64,000 nt of DNA from Rhexocercosporidium sp. MPI-PUGE-AT-0058. Taxonomy: Eukaryota; Ascomycota; Leotiomycetes; Helotiales. This document shows positions 1 through 11,793 of this stretch, in pieces (the stretch's first letter is position 1; each line of letters begins with the position of its first letter). Where the stretch lies: the NCBI GenBank assembly GCA_020746875.1, contig JAGTJL010000006.1, positions 992,001-1,056,000 of the forward strand. The letters run 5' to 3'. The translations under genes and the position numbers were made by a program. The notes under the pieces are model-generated. The model did not search any database. It was given only the letters and a program-made list of their open reading frames with translations, and had not been told where the DNA came from.

Positions 1-2069
1 ATTGTCAGGCCTTTCTCTACGAGGATATACCATGTAAAGCACACACTAATGACCATCCTAGATTCCATCAACCGCCAACCCTTCAAGGATGTCCAATCGC
101 CGAGTAGAACTACAGAACTCGAAACAAGCCCGATATATTGTATATACCTCGTGCAAAAGTCTACTAAGAATGATCTGAAAGGGCGGCTCATCCAATCTCA
201 GAAGCTCTGGTCTCGTTGAGTTGAGGAGATGATCTTCCTACTCGCTTGTCTCTCCATGTTAATCAAGCCTTTGGAAAAAGAAAAAAAGAAGAGCCGAGGA
301 TGACATGGAAATAGAGAGTTCGATTTCAATTCGAGTCCAATGCACATTTGGATGGGGCTGCAGATTTAGTAAAACAAGGCGGATTGGGATCAACAAGTAT
401 AATAGCCGGTTCACCTCCTGTATGCTCCGGGACTCGCTTACAGTCCCGGAGCATACAGGAGGTGAACCGGCTATTATACTTTCGTGTTTTGCCGCGGGAG
501 CAAGAGGATGCGAGTCGTTTAAACATTCTGTCTTGGTTCGAGTTACTGTCCTTCCCAGAGTCTTGAAATGGTCCATGACGTTGTGTAGGAGTACTCCTCA
601 TCCATGAGTGAGATCCAAAGTACCACGTCCTCTTCTCAAGACGTCGAGTAGTAGAACTCTTGTAAAGTCATGATGCATACTTTATCATGCATTTAGCTTC
701 TACTGTAGCCTCACTCTCTTGGAATTTCGTCACGCGCATCTCTAACCTAAAAAAATCCATCCATGACTTCATATACAACATTTCAACAATCTCTCCCAAA
801 CCCTCATTCGGAACACGCACCACCTACGTCGAAATATTCCCATAGAGTTTAAAGAAATAGCTCATCCAATCTCCCCGTCTCACAAACATTAGACAGACAC
901 CCCTTCAAAGCTCCCCTCTCCACCATCCTCACCCTCTCATTGCGAGAAAGAGAAACCCATCTCTAGCAAGCTAAAACGACCCGACCTTCGGGAAGGGGGA
1001 AAACTCGATCTGATTAACCCCCCTCTCGAAACAAGCCGTTCTCGAAGAGTCGAAACATCAAACAAGCGCTTCGCAAGAAACGAAGAAACCTCCCGCAAAA
1101 CCCAAACCCCCCAAACAAAAACCAGAACCTCAAACCCAGATCCCAGCTCGTCCAATCCCATCATTCCCAACCACTCCATCCCGTCTCAACTCTCGAAGCT
1201 CGCCATTTCAGCCAGCCGCAAGGAACTGAAGTTACCAAACTAAACCCATGAAGACTGTTTCAAAGAAACCGAGGTTGAGTGAGGGAGGCTAGTATCACAA
1301 GCAAGACAAGCTGATCCGTCCAATCTTCGTCATGTTTGATGCAACTCGAACTAGGCATGACTCCTTGACAAGACTTCGGGTACAGTAGTCACCGACTTCC
1401 TCGCGTACCGAAGCATACCTAGAGATCTTGCGAGAAACAGACTGGTCTGAAGAGGATGGAGCGAGAAACAGTCTGAGAAACTTTCTCCGATTGAACCACT
1501 GACCCGAGAATTGAGCACAGAGAGATTTAACTAAATGAAACTAGAACCAAACCTTCACATGATGACATCAGATCACACAAGCCAAAGGCATCTTTACCGG
1601 ATTTTCAATGCATTCTAAAGGGTACAGGGTACAATTCCGTGTGAAAGATCAATGAACGCCCCAGTTCCTGTTCATCGCAGATCAGAATGATTCTCAAAGT
1701 GACCGAAGAAAGAAGGCAGCAAATGAAGAAAAACGCCCCGCGATGCAATGCCAGTCCATGCCAATACCCCTGCTCGCCCTCGTGCGTCTCATTCTCCTGC
1801 AGACAAAAAAAGCAGGATTATCAGTGTGAAAAGTTGATTTCGTCGAGTACTCTATCAGTCGATTACAATTTTTGCATTGCATCTGTAGTTTGTTTCACTT
1901 TGCCAAACTTCGTCGATGACGTTGGTAAGTTGGGGTCTCCGCTTGAGCGAAGCTCACCATCTCGCAAGTGCGAGTGTTGATTCATCCTTGATTCTGATCT
2001 AGATGAGGCGAGACGTGTCCCTTAGGAACATCAGGCAGTCGATCTAATATCGTCATGATGAGTCAAACT
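1..2069. other. Intergenic, no supported gene
   Basis: No reading frame here shows recognisable protein text, splice-linked exons or biased composition. The longest open frames (about 100 codons) lie over the inverted repeat or in pyrimidine-rich DNA and look like chance. The only distinct structure is the perfect inverted repeat at 395-481. The right part is presumably 3' flank of RTF1. A non-coding transcript cannot be excluded. Confidence 0.6.
395..481. repeat. Perfect 40-bp inverted repeat with 7-nt loop
   Basis: Bases 395-434 are the exact reverse complement of 442-481, separated by seven bases (435-441). Pairing stops at once outside the arms (394 and 482 do not pair). Each arm carries the core GGTTCACCTCCTGTATGCTC or its complement. 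No coding sense is seen. It could be a hairpin RNA precursor, a small terminal-inverted-repeat relic, or a fold-back assembly artefact; the sequence alone cannot decide. Confidence 0.95.
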
Positions 2070-4056
2070 TTAGATCTCAATGTCAATACCGAAGTCAATG
2101 GACCCGATGATATCGTCATCCATGAGTGGTTTGCGGAGAGATGGGATACCCTTCTTCTCAGCTTGAAGCTTCTGAAGGTGAGGAATGGGGTTTGTGGGCT
2201 TCTTGGCGGTGAGGTTGGGAGTGCTAGCAGACGGAGTGTTTGTTCCACTTCGCTCACTGGTGTTGGCTCCAAAGGCATCAGCAACGTCGTGCTTGAACTT
2301 AGCGCGGGTCTTGAGACGCCTTGAGTGATCCTCAGTGACAACTTCTCCACGAGCAACAGCGGCCTCGATCTGCTTTGCAGCACGTCGCTCGTTGATCTGA
2401 GCCTGGCGAACCTCCTCGGCGTTCTTGCGGCGGTTTTGTCTGTTGAGAATAGCCAAGCGCTCCTGTTGACTCATTCCTGGAGCAGTCGTTGACTTCTTTG
2501 GGGATGGTTGTAAAGATGTGCTGTAAGCCAACTTTGGTCCATCCAGTGCATCAAGCTCCTTGCGAAGTTCCTCCTCCTTGGCGGTGTCTCCACGAGCCTT
2601 GGCCTCTTTGATCAAGCCGTTCAGGCGGTTTCTCTCGATTGGAATGAACTTCTGAACGAGAGCACCTGACTTGGTCAATTTCTCTTGTAACTCAGCCTCA
2701 GTCCAGGACCGGTTGATGAGATTGTTGATGTCAGCCATCTTCTGGTTCAGCTTTGGCTTGGTTGGAAGAGCAACACCCTCAGCCTGGCAAGTAACCTTGA
2801 AGCGGTTCCACTCGCCCTAAGTGATTGTCAGTGATGTGACATCTTGCAACGAAATGATGTTCAACATACCTCGGTGAAGCCTGAGTCAGAGCAGCTGATG
2901 AATGGCCAGTTTCGCTCAGCCTTACCATGAGCAGCGCGGACGTATTGAGTGGTCTTGAAGTGCTTGCCAGTGGCTGACTCAATAGCATATGGTCGATCCT
3001 CAACGAAGCCTTTAGACGTGTTAGTAGAGAGCAAAAAACATGGAGATCGAGACATACCCTTAATGATGCCCATGCGGTAGATATTCTGACCAGTCTCCTT
3101 GTCCATACCAATGCTGATGCGAACGAAGCAACCGGAGATAGCCTCATCGAAGCCAGGGTAGAAGCATACCTGAGCAAATCTGGTGCGACCAACTCTGACC
3201 TTCTGGATGTCGGCGAGAGAAGCAGGCTCAGCGTCGCGATAATCTGGAGACTTGGACTTCTTGTTCTTTGACTTGCCATCATCCCACTCAACCTCACTGT
3301 CTCCATCTGCATCTGCGTCCGAGTAACTATCGCGAGCAGTGCTACGACCCTTGTTGCGCTCCTTGTCTTCTTCTCTGCGACGTTGGCGGTCATTCTTCTC
3401 AGCTCTGGCGCGCTTGAGACTGTCAATTCCCGTGCTTGCCTCTCCAACCTTGCCACCACCAAGCTTGGTTCGCTGGCGCTGGGTCTTGCGAGGATCCTCT
3501 TGGAGGTCTGTAGCGCCAGCCTTGCGCTTCTTGTTCTGCTTGTTCTCTGTCTCCCGAGACTTCAGAAGTTGTCGTAAGGCTCTATTCTGTCTATCTCGTT
3601 CGATCTCTTGGGCGCGCTCGGCGAGGACCTGTTCACGTTCGATTTCGTTCATGTCGAGGATTCTAGCTTTGTCAGAGGAATTGATGAACTTGCCCTCGAG
3701 GGGATATCGCTCGCCATCGTCTTGGAATGTAGGACCATCAGACTCGGAATCAGACTCGTCCATGGGACCAGATCGAAGGGAGTGGGGGATGAATGGCCAG
3801 ATGAACTGCGGGGAGTCAGGATAGTATCACACTGGATCGGGAGGCGGGGTACTCACGCTTCGCCCTCTTCTTCAGAATCGTTCGAATTTCTGCCCATCTT
3901 CTTGCCTTTGCTTGCTGTAGATTTGCTTGGAGCTGGCCGATCTGGAGATCCAGAACTAGACTTGCTGGCATTGGCTGGGACATTGTCCTCTTCGTCGGAC
4001 GAGGCATCTCCTGCAAGAGCGAGGAGCTCATCGTCAATGTCGTCGATGTCCGACAT
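2070..4056 (-). CDS. RTF1: RNA polymerase-associated protein Rtf1 (Paf1 complex), apparent frameshift
   Basis: Rtf1 is a Paf1-complex subunit that binds Spt5 and nucleosomes and promotes H2B ubiquitination during elongation. Exons read 4056-3857, 3805-3058, 3009-2870 and 2816-2070. The N-terminus (MSDIDDIDDELLALAG) is typical of the family. An acidic and basic charged region follows, then the Plus3 domain starting near EPASLADIQKVRVGRTRF and running through NIYRMGIIKGFVEDRPY to GEWNRFKVTCQAEG, then a coiled-coil tail. Introns are 51, 48 and 53 nt. The exon 1/exon 2 junction is out of frame: 200 + 42 nt precede the conserved MDESDSES, and no other AG lies between. One extra C in the C5 run (plus-strand G5 at 3784-3788) would restore 611 residues. 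Either a homopolymer sequencing error or a real frameshift. Confidence 0.9.
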
Positions 4057-4556
4057 GGCGAGTAGGTTGGCTGGTTACTGCGAATGCAGAATGTTTGGTT
4101 GAAGGGAAGGATGGGCGTAATGGCTTGAAAGAAAGAACGTAAGTGCAACTGGCTGGACGAAGCGCGCGCAAGTTGCTCTCGAGGTTATTGTGTGGAGTTG
4201 AGAGTCTGTGCAAAATGCTGTTGGAATGAAAGGAATGGAGGACGAGACAAATTGGAAAAGTAACTGTGTGCGAAAATTCCAGAATACAATACGAAAGCGT
4301 TGCTATTGTCGTTCTGGGTAGATATTCACCTAGAAGTCGCGGGCTGAAAGTGAAAGGGGTGCTCGGCTCTGGTGGCAGTGGCTGCTCGGATAAATATTAT
4401 TGCGGCACTAGCGGAGCCTCACATCATGACGCGCCGACGACCCTCGCGAGCTGGAGCCGCAGATGATGTTGTTCTCGAGCTCTCAAACAATTCTCAATTG
4501 AGAGACAACACTACACCAATCTTCTTCTCAATTTCTTATTCCTTGTAACTCGTAAA
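4057..4556. promoter_or_regulatory. Divergent promoter between RTF1 and COQ7
   Basis: A 500-bp spacer separates the two outward-facing start codons, so both promoters must lie here. No clear TATA box or known operator is visible. The right end is rich in TTCTC/TCTCAA pyrimidine runs just before the COQ7 start, as is common in fungal promoters. Confidence 0.5.
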
Positions 4557-5439
4557 ATGTCTTTATCACTCTGTACCAAACGCTCCATAATTTGCCCCTC
4601 CCAATTCCCCATCTACGATTTCCTCGTCCCTCGCCTCCATGTAAATCGCCCCCTCCACCATCAACTCCCCAACCTCTCTACATCTACACGCCGCAATAAT
4701 AGCACAGCAAGTATCCGCAATGGCGAAGAGACACACCATGCATCCCAAGCCCCAAAAATAAAAGCCGGTGTTGAAGCAGCCTCGAATCCAGCTCCTCGAG
4801 GGAAACCATTAACGCCAGCGCAGCGACAATTTCTAGACAGTGCAGTTTGTGCCCCAGACTCCACAGCATATGTAGTCTAATAGTCTAACATGATGCTCGA
4901 AACAGCTGCGCGTCAACCAAGCAGGCGAACTAGCAGCCACTCTGATCTACACAGCTCAAACCCCCGTGGTAGTAGCGTCGCATCCCCATCTCCGGCCTCT
5001 GATGAAGCACATGTACGATCAAGAAGCTGGACACTTCAAGACGTTCAACGAACTCATTGCAAAGCACCGCGTACGACCCACGGCTATGTACCCCGTCTGG
5101 ACAATTGCGGCGTCTGCGTTGGGGTGGGGGACTGCGGTTATGGGACGCGAGGCGGCGATGGCGTGTACGGAAGCGGTGGAGACGGAGATTGGGTCACATT
5201 ATAATGAGCAGGTGAAGGTGTTACTGGAGATGACTGAGCAGATGGAGAAGTCGGGCGAGACCATAGGGGAGGATTTGAAGGAGTTGATTGGGAATATAAG
5301 GAGGATACGGGATGAGGAGTTGGAGCATTTGGACCATGCTGTTGAGAATGATGCACAGAAAGCTGTTCCTCATGAGCTGTTGACAGGCATGATCAGAGCA
5401 GGATGTCGAGGAGCGATCTGGGTGAGCGAGAGGGTGTGA
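4557..5439 (+). CDS. COQ7: 5-demethoxyubiquinone hydroxylase Coq7, mitochondrial
   Basis: Coq7 performs the penultimate ring hydroxylation in ubiquinone synthesis, at the inner mitochondrial membrane. Exons are 4557-4844 and 4906-5439 (273 aa). The 61-nt intron has donor GTTTGT and a GTCTAAC branch. The first ~90 residues are Ser/Thr/Arg/Asn-rich with few acids, as expected for a presequence. The ferritin-like di-iron core then begins at LRVNQAGELAA. The expected iron ligands are visible in GEL, in the EAGH of MYDQEAGHF, in EAVETEIGSHYNEQ, and in RDEELEHLDHAVEND. The C-terminus IRAGCRGAIWVSERV is diagnostic for Coq7. It faces away from RTF1 and converges on the phospholipase D gene. Confidence 0.96.
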
Positions 5440-5575
5440 TGAAAGTAGATTAAATTCAAGAAGCAACGCTTCGCTCATGTAGAATGTACAGTTACCCTAT
5501 TCCGTGCTATGCAAGTTTTCCATCTCTGTTTTACCCATAATACAAAAATACAAGGCTACCTGGCCGTCAAAATCT

Positions 5576-8500
5576 CTAGTTACTAAAAGCTTGTTAGCGT
5601 GATTCCTTTAGAGAAGAATGTTGTAACTTACTAAATCTGCAGAGGCGCCACCTGATCTACTTGATACAGCCAGTTGGAGTTGAGCTCTTCTTTGGCAAGC
5701 CAATCGTATGGGAACATAACGAGGTGGCCTTGAACCATGCCTAGAAGCTCCTCAGCATCCACCTGACTCAATAGATCATCACTACCAGAGAACCCTCGCC
5801 TGCTTCCCTTCGTAGTGCCGCGGCGGCGCTTCTTGGTTGAACCATGATTGCCTATCCCACTTCCAGTAGTGCTACTCTTCTCCTTTTCCCCAGATGTCGT
5901 CGAGGAGAATGTAGTTTTGCGAGGTTGTGTGCTCCTCTCATACTCAGTAGCAGGAGGGCTAAGGAAAGTAGAGTCGAGCGACGGAAAAGTCTCGTCCCCA
6001 GTTGGTTGGATGGGAGACGGTACTTCATCTGACACTCGGCGTATTGCTGCTTTCTCATCCGTACCATCTAGCTGACCATTAATGTCTGCCTCACGAGTGT
6101 CTAATGCATCATGTTGGCTCGCATTGCGCTTGTCGGCGTTATCGGCTAATTCAGCAACAGTTCCAAGAGGGTGTTGGTTATCGTTTGAGTGGATCTTCTC
6201 AGAGGCAAGGTTGACTGCGTGAGAAATAATGCCGTTACCAGAAAGCGTCGCTCCAGGAGGGCCACTCTTGCCTGAAGCCTCTTCCTCCTGCCGTTCGTTA
6301 CTTTTGGCACCGCCTTGTGCCGTTGCAAATCTCTCAGCATATGCAACGTAATCCTGGTACTCGTGCCAATTTGAGACCTCATTATCTGGCATACACCTGA
6401 AGACTTGTCTGAATATCTTGGTATTATTTCCTCCGGCTCGCAACCAGATATCGTAGTAGAAGGTGTCGTTGAGAGGATCTCGCATGCAATCTTTGTCGAT
6501 ATTGGCAGGCTTGATATCTGCCGTTAATGGATTGAAGGGTTTCGGGACAGCATTTCCTTGGTCGTCGAAATGTACCGGAGGGCCGCCAATGTCAGTGTCA
6601 TCAACAACAGGAAGGGCAGGAAGTTGAGAAAGTTGAGGGAGGCCCAATTGCTCAGTAGTTCTTCTCGGTAGACGGGGTATCGGTGGCAGACTGTCGTTTC
6701 CCCCAGTGTTGTCGTGATGGTGGGGTTGAGCCACTGATCGAGCATGGGGTCTTGCAGGATGGTTCAGAGTACCTTTGCCTTCAGGAGCAATATTAGATAC
6801 AAGAACCTCGCGGCCCCCATCCACCAGCGCCGAATCTCTTCCACGGTCTAGGCCAGTTTTCTTAGCCGTTTTCCAATTATCGGGCCCTTCGCCATCAACT
6901 TCGGCTGCATGTTTTGCGTTGTTGGTGACTCGTTTGTCGGAGGTTACAGGTTTGTAGGCCTCCGCTGCCAGATTAGGGTTGTCTTCCTGTTCCCAGTCGA
7001 CGTCGTGATTGAAGCTGTGTAGCCCTTCTTCGTTGACGGCATTGACAACTTGATCCTCGTTTGGGCGTGGCGATTTCTCCGCATCGCTCTCCGCATCTTC
7101 CTGGTAGATACCATTCATCCTAGTCTCAAATTCTGCTTCTTCACGATCCATTTCGGCTTTGCGATCTTCCTCCAGCACGGCATCTACGTCAAGGCCCAGA
7201 TGCTCTCTCATCAGTCGCATACGTAAACTATGAGCGAACCGACCAACGAGATATGGTTCACCATCCATAGTTGACCACAGCATATCTGTGTCCCGCACGA
7301 CGGCTGCACATTCGGAATCTCTCAGGCCTAGCATAGAACGTTCGTTGATGTTGGCCGAACCAATCAAGGCAACGCGATCATCAACAATGATAACTTTCGC
7401 GTGAATATACAACTGCTCAGTCACCAGCATTTGCTTTGGGCCAATCCGGCCCCAAGATCTGAGACTGAAGAATGAGACGTAATCTTCGGGCTCCATACCA
7501 GCGGCTCTGAGCCGCCCAAAAATCGACCCTTCTCCGCGACAAATACTTCTGAATTGGCATTGCATGATCAATCGCACACTAGTGCCTTCCTGTTCAGCCA
7601 CAGTGTTCTGAAATCCTGGCATGAGGGGAATGAGAATGACAGCGCGCCAGCTTTCGTTGTTCGTGAAGGCTCGAATCGCACGCTCAACAATCGCATCACC
7701 AATCTTGTTGGTTATTTTGACACCCATTGTCTCGCAGCTGGTGATGAAAAACTGGTTCTCGATATAGACGAAGTGCTCCGATTCTTCGATCATTTTGCAG
7801 TAAGCGTTCATGATGCTGTGCTCGACCTCCGTGATTCCGAGAGACCAATCTGCGGCAGATCGTAAGATTTGAACCTCACATGTGCCCGTCAAGCCAGACG
7901 CCTCAAGCTGGGCTTCCGTGTAGTCGGGTGGCGGTAGCAGGAACGGAGTAGGCCTGGTGGGCTTTCTTCCTCGAAGGATGTAATTCCACCGTTGGATGAA
8001 ATGGCGGGTAAGATCTCTTGCAGGCTGGCCTACAACTTGCATCGAGATATCGTGCCATGGCATTCGAGGTGTCTTGGATCTGTCATACATTTCGGCGTAC
8101 GGCTCGTTGAGTTGATAGAAATCTTGCACTCGAGGGTTCGAATAGTCCTTGCCAGGCCAGAGCTGGCAGTGGTCGGCATCCTTTGGAAGTTCCGACTGCT
8201 CAAATCCGGTAGGCTTGTCGTCAACGACGGAATGCTGGGGAGTATCCCAGCGGCCGAAACAGAGATCGATACCACCAACAAAAGCAACTGAATGATCGAC
8301 AATGCAGATTTTTTCATGATGTGCGAAAAAGAATTGGTTCTTCTTGAACTGGTTAGGGGACCGTTGCACAAAGACGTTTTCGTGTAGATCCAACATCGAG
8401 AATTTGGTGAACTCTGAGTCGATTGGGATTGCCGCTTCTACATTTCTGTAGACAATGATGAAAACTTTGACACCTTCTTCAGCCTTACGCTTCAGAAGTC

Positions 8501-11150
8501 GGTCGAGACGCCATTTTCCGCTGATTGCTGCGGGTCTTCGCATGTATAATTGAGGGCTCAACCACCAATCGTGAATGTAAATGACATCCTTAGCTTGGTT
8601 GATAGCTCTGGAGACATTCCACATGTAGTCCCGGCCATCAACAAGCCATTGAGCATATGCCCCAGTTCTGACAGGAGCAAAACTTCCAAATCGATTTGGC
8701 TTAGCCCATGGAGTAGTGCTCAACATGTATGTGATCGACTCTTCGAATTGTCTAAGCTGCCTCTCGTTCTTGGCCAATAGCTTGATCTTTCGCTCCGAGT
8801 TCACTAATTTGAGACTGTGATGCTGAGGATGTTTGGTTGCTGTCTCGGCCTTTGCCATAATTTCTTTTCCACGCATCTCTGAAAGCTTGCTGCGCTTCCT
8901 TATGATCTCAAATTTCGGGTCCACCAGGTAGACGTCGTAGATGTGCATGTTTTCTGGCGAATTGACACAGATAATGTAGCTATGCCTTACCAAGAACCAC
9001 TTGGGGGAGTGTCGAGCAAATATTTTTTGTGGTGTCAACAGCCTCCTCATATCCAAGCCCTTCGCAGATTGAATGACGAGGTAGCCTTCCTTGCCATGGT
9101 AGCTGCCCTCGGCAGCTAGACGGACTCCCAGCGCAGACAGCTCCAGAAATCGGCAAAGCCGATTACTGTCTGCTCTGAAGATAAGCCATCTAATCATTTC
9201 CTGCAGATACTGCTCCAATCTTCTCCGCTGCTTTTCGACGAATGCCCTGCTTTGCTGGGCAGCAACTAACTCATCATTTGCATTGCTGCCCAAATCGATC
9301 CCAATGAGACTTGTTTTACGGCGATTGCCAACAAGAGAAGGTCGACGTTTCTTCTTCTTTCGTTCCGCCTCACTATGGGTCGCCTCCCCGACAGTTTCGT
9401 CCGCCGCAGGAACAGTCTCAGCTTCATCTTCGGAGCTCTCACCGAGACCTCGGACGCCTCTGAAGTAAGGGAAGGTAGATTTTGGGAATCGTGGTTGCTT
9501 TGGCCTTGAATCAATGTCACTTCGTAGCTGGATGTACTTGTCGCTGCTGCCTTGAAGCTTATAGCGCAGATGCAAGTTGGCGAAGTCTCTGAGTGATCTG
9601 TGGATGACCCATTTCATGCGATTCAGCCCACTGCCATACTCAAGCTCAATCCGGAATACAAGATGCCGCTCTGTCTCAGAAGGATCTTCAATGCCTGGTG
9701 TACTATCAGAGATGTGTAGCTTAAGTTGTTCGAGAAGCACCGGAATCCTTTTGTTGCCATGTTCATCACGTTGAATCATGCTGGCCAGCATGAGTGCGGC
9801 TGGGGCACCAGCTCGTAACTCAGCCATGAGTTCCGCAGACTTCAGAAAGTCAATCTTGTGCTCTTCCTTTTTCTGTCCTAGTAGCTTGAGCCCATGCTTC
9901 AACATTCGCCATCGCTGAGCTCCAAATGTAGTGGCACGTTCTGCGCCAAGGAAGGGCCGCCTGGGAGTCTGACCTTCACCTTCACTCTGGCCACCTGCAA
10001 GTCCAGTCATCCGTCGAAAGTTACTAGGTCTTCGTGTATGGCCAGGGGTGCCGTCCATGTCGGGACCTGGCTGTTGCCCTCCATAGCTTAGTCCACGTCC
10101 ACCAATCCACGAACTACCTCTGCGCCAAGCACTTTGGTTATTGAGTCTGTCTCGCCCTTCACCTTCGGACAAATGTCCTCTCTGCTCAAATGAACCGTCT
10201 GTAGCTCTACGGGGAAGGAATGGAATGCCGTTACGATTGCTACCTCCGGGAGAATCTGTGTGACCCATATTCCTCGTTCTCGGTGTATTTGGTGCAGTCT
10301 GACTCGAACCTGTGTTCTCTTGAGGCCGTCGAAATCGACGTTTCCGCTTGGCTCGAACGTTGTCGTTCCCATTGCCCTCGTCAGCAGTCTCCTCCGCATC
10401 CGCATCTACATCACTGCCCTCCTCCTGTAACGTATGTGGAAATCTCGAAGTGCGCTCTATTGTTGGGGACAGAGGCGCTGACCCGGTGCCTTCTTCGAAT
10501 GAATTTGCAGTGTTGCTCTGGTTCCTGCTATGGGTCTGCAAACTACCGGTCGAAGCTAGTGCCTTCAACTTTGACATGAGAGACTGACCACGCCTGTCCT
10601 TGCTTGGTGTCTCGCCATCCTCCCACGATTCTTGCCGTATGTGCCCCAGAAAGTCCGTACCCGGGTCGTGCCTCTTGAATTGTACGCTTCTTCGGCCAGG
10701 TGGGGTAGATGTACCAGCTCCCAGCGCATTGGGATCCGCAGGGAATGATCCAGTGTGCTTCAGGACGGATTGTAGATGTGGAGAGCTCGTCGTCCGTTCG
10801 AGCTGCCCATTTGAAGCGGTAACCTCGTGTGGAATTCCTCCATTGATGTAGTCTGCCGCCTCCACAGAGTGCTTGCTTGTGATACCATTCCCAGTTGGAA
10901 GGCTGTATGTGATCTCGGGTGAGCCTTCCGACGTCTCTTGAGAGCTCAACACAGTCCGCAGACCCGATTGTCGTACAGCTGCTGGTCCGTTGGCAATTGA
11001 GCCATTCGAATGTACGGGAGATCCTGAGCGTGGACTTCTTGTCATCGGCGAAACTGACCCATCAATACGTTGTGCCATGCTTCGACTCGAGATGCTTGGG
11101 CGACGTGGACTGTCCTTGACCTCGATTCCGCGTCCGCTTCGACCTTGCAC
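5576..11150 (-). CDS. SPO14: Phospholipase D (PX-PH-type, Spo14/Pld1)
   Basis: Hydrolyses phosphatidylcholine to phosphatidic acid; in yeast it is needed for prospore membrane formation and regulated secretion. The protein is about 1841 aa. Residues 1-440 are a low-complexity Ser/Pro/Arg-rich region. A PX domain (about 490-570, HLVFRIELEYG) and a PH-like region (about 690-800) follow. The two catalytic HKD motifs are HHEKICIVD near 945 and IHAKVIIVD near 1248. The C-terminus is HLVMFPYDWLAKEELNSNW. The main exon is 11150-5632. A 49-nt intron (5631-5583; GTAAGT, GCTAAC, TTTTAG) probably adds a last exon of seven bases (5582-5576), ending in IYN rather than stopping at I. Without the splice, the stop is at 5631-5633. 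Start chosen at the first ATG of the open frame. Confidence 0.95.
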
Positions 11151-11793
11151 AACGTCACGACAGTTCGTCCCGGCGGAACTTCACTTCTTCTTATCTTCCT
11201 AGGAATTGCTCGTGTGTCGTGCTCATGGCGGACCAAAACCCGGGAAACCCTCCTCCTTTGTGCCCTTTCCGCCCAGATTACTTCGTTTTGGAGGATGGAT
11301 GGGTTCGCGGGTAGAAACCGGGGATTCGGCAAGGATCCTGCGAGCTTCAGAAAAAGATCCGCGATGTTTCTTTTCTGTGTGCCTCTTGATGTTTAAAGGC
11401 AGAAGGTTTAGCTGGGTCTGGATTATTGGACATCGACGTCCTCGTGTTTCCGGTTTCCGTGTTTCGAGCTGGCCTGCCATTTAATTTCCCGCTTGCTGGA
11501 TCAATCATCAATCAGCACCCAGAAGAGGAAAGGGCAGATTTCATGACGTTGTGCCTCGGAATGGCCCGAAATGGCGACAACTAAGTCGAGGGCGAGGGGT
11601 ATGCTTGCGGGCTGTCAATACCAACCGAACAAACTTTAATTCATCAACACATATTCATTATTGCAATCAAGACCGGTCACCATATTCAGAGAATTCGCTC
11701 CTTAAGTACTTCATTTAATCCTGGATTCAAATTCGAAACCATTCCCTAGAACTACAACACTCAATTTGAGCAAACGACCCCTCACCAATCAAC
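11151..11793. promoter_or_regulatory. Divergent promoter between SPO14 and the alpha/beta hydrolase
   Basis: A 643-bp spacer between two outward-facing starts. The half nearer the hydrolase is AT-rich, including a CATATTCATTATTGCAAT stretch near 11650. No defined regulatory site was recognised. Confidence 0.45.

Noticed and set aside
259..607. Overlapping ~100-codon ORFs on both strands
   Set aside because: They arise from the perfect inverted repeat, which gives mirror-image reading frames; no protein-like text.
937..1179. 80-codon minus-strand frame
   Set aside because: No domain, no splice partners, and composition follows the local pyrimidine-rich DNA.
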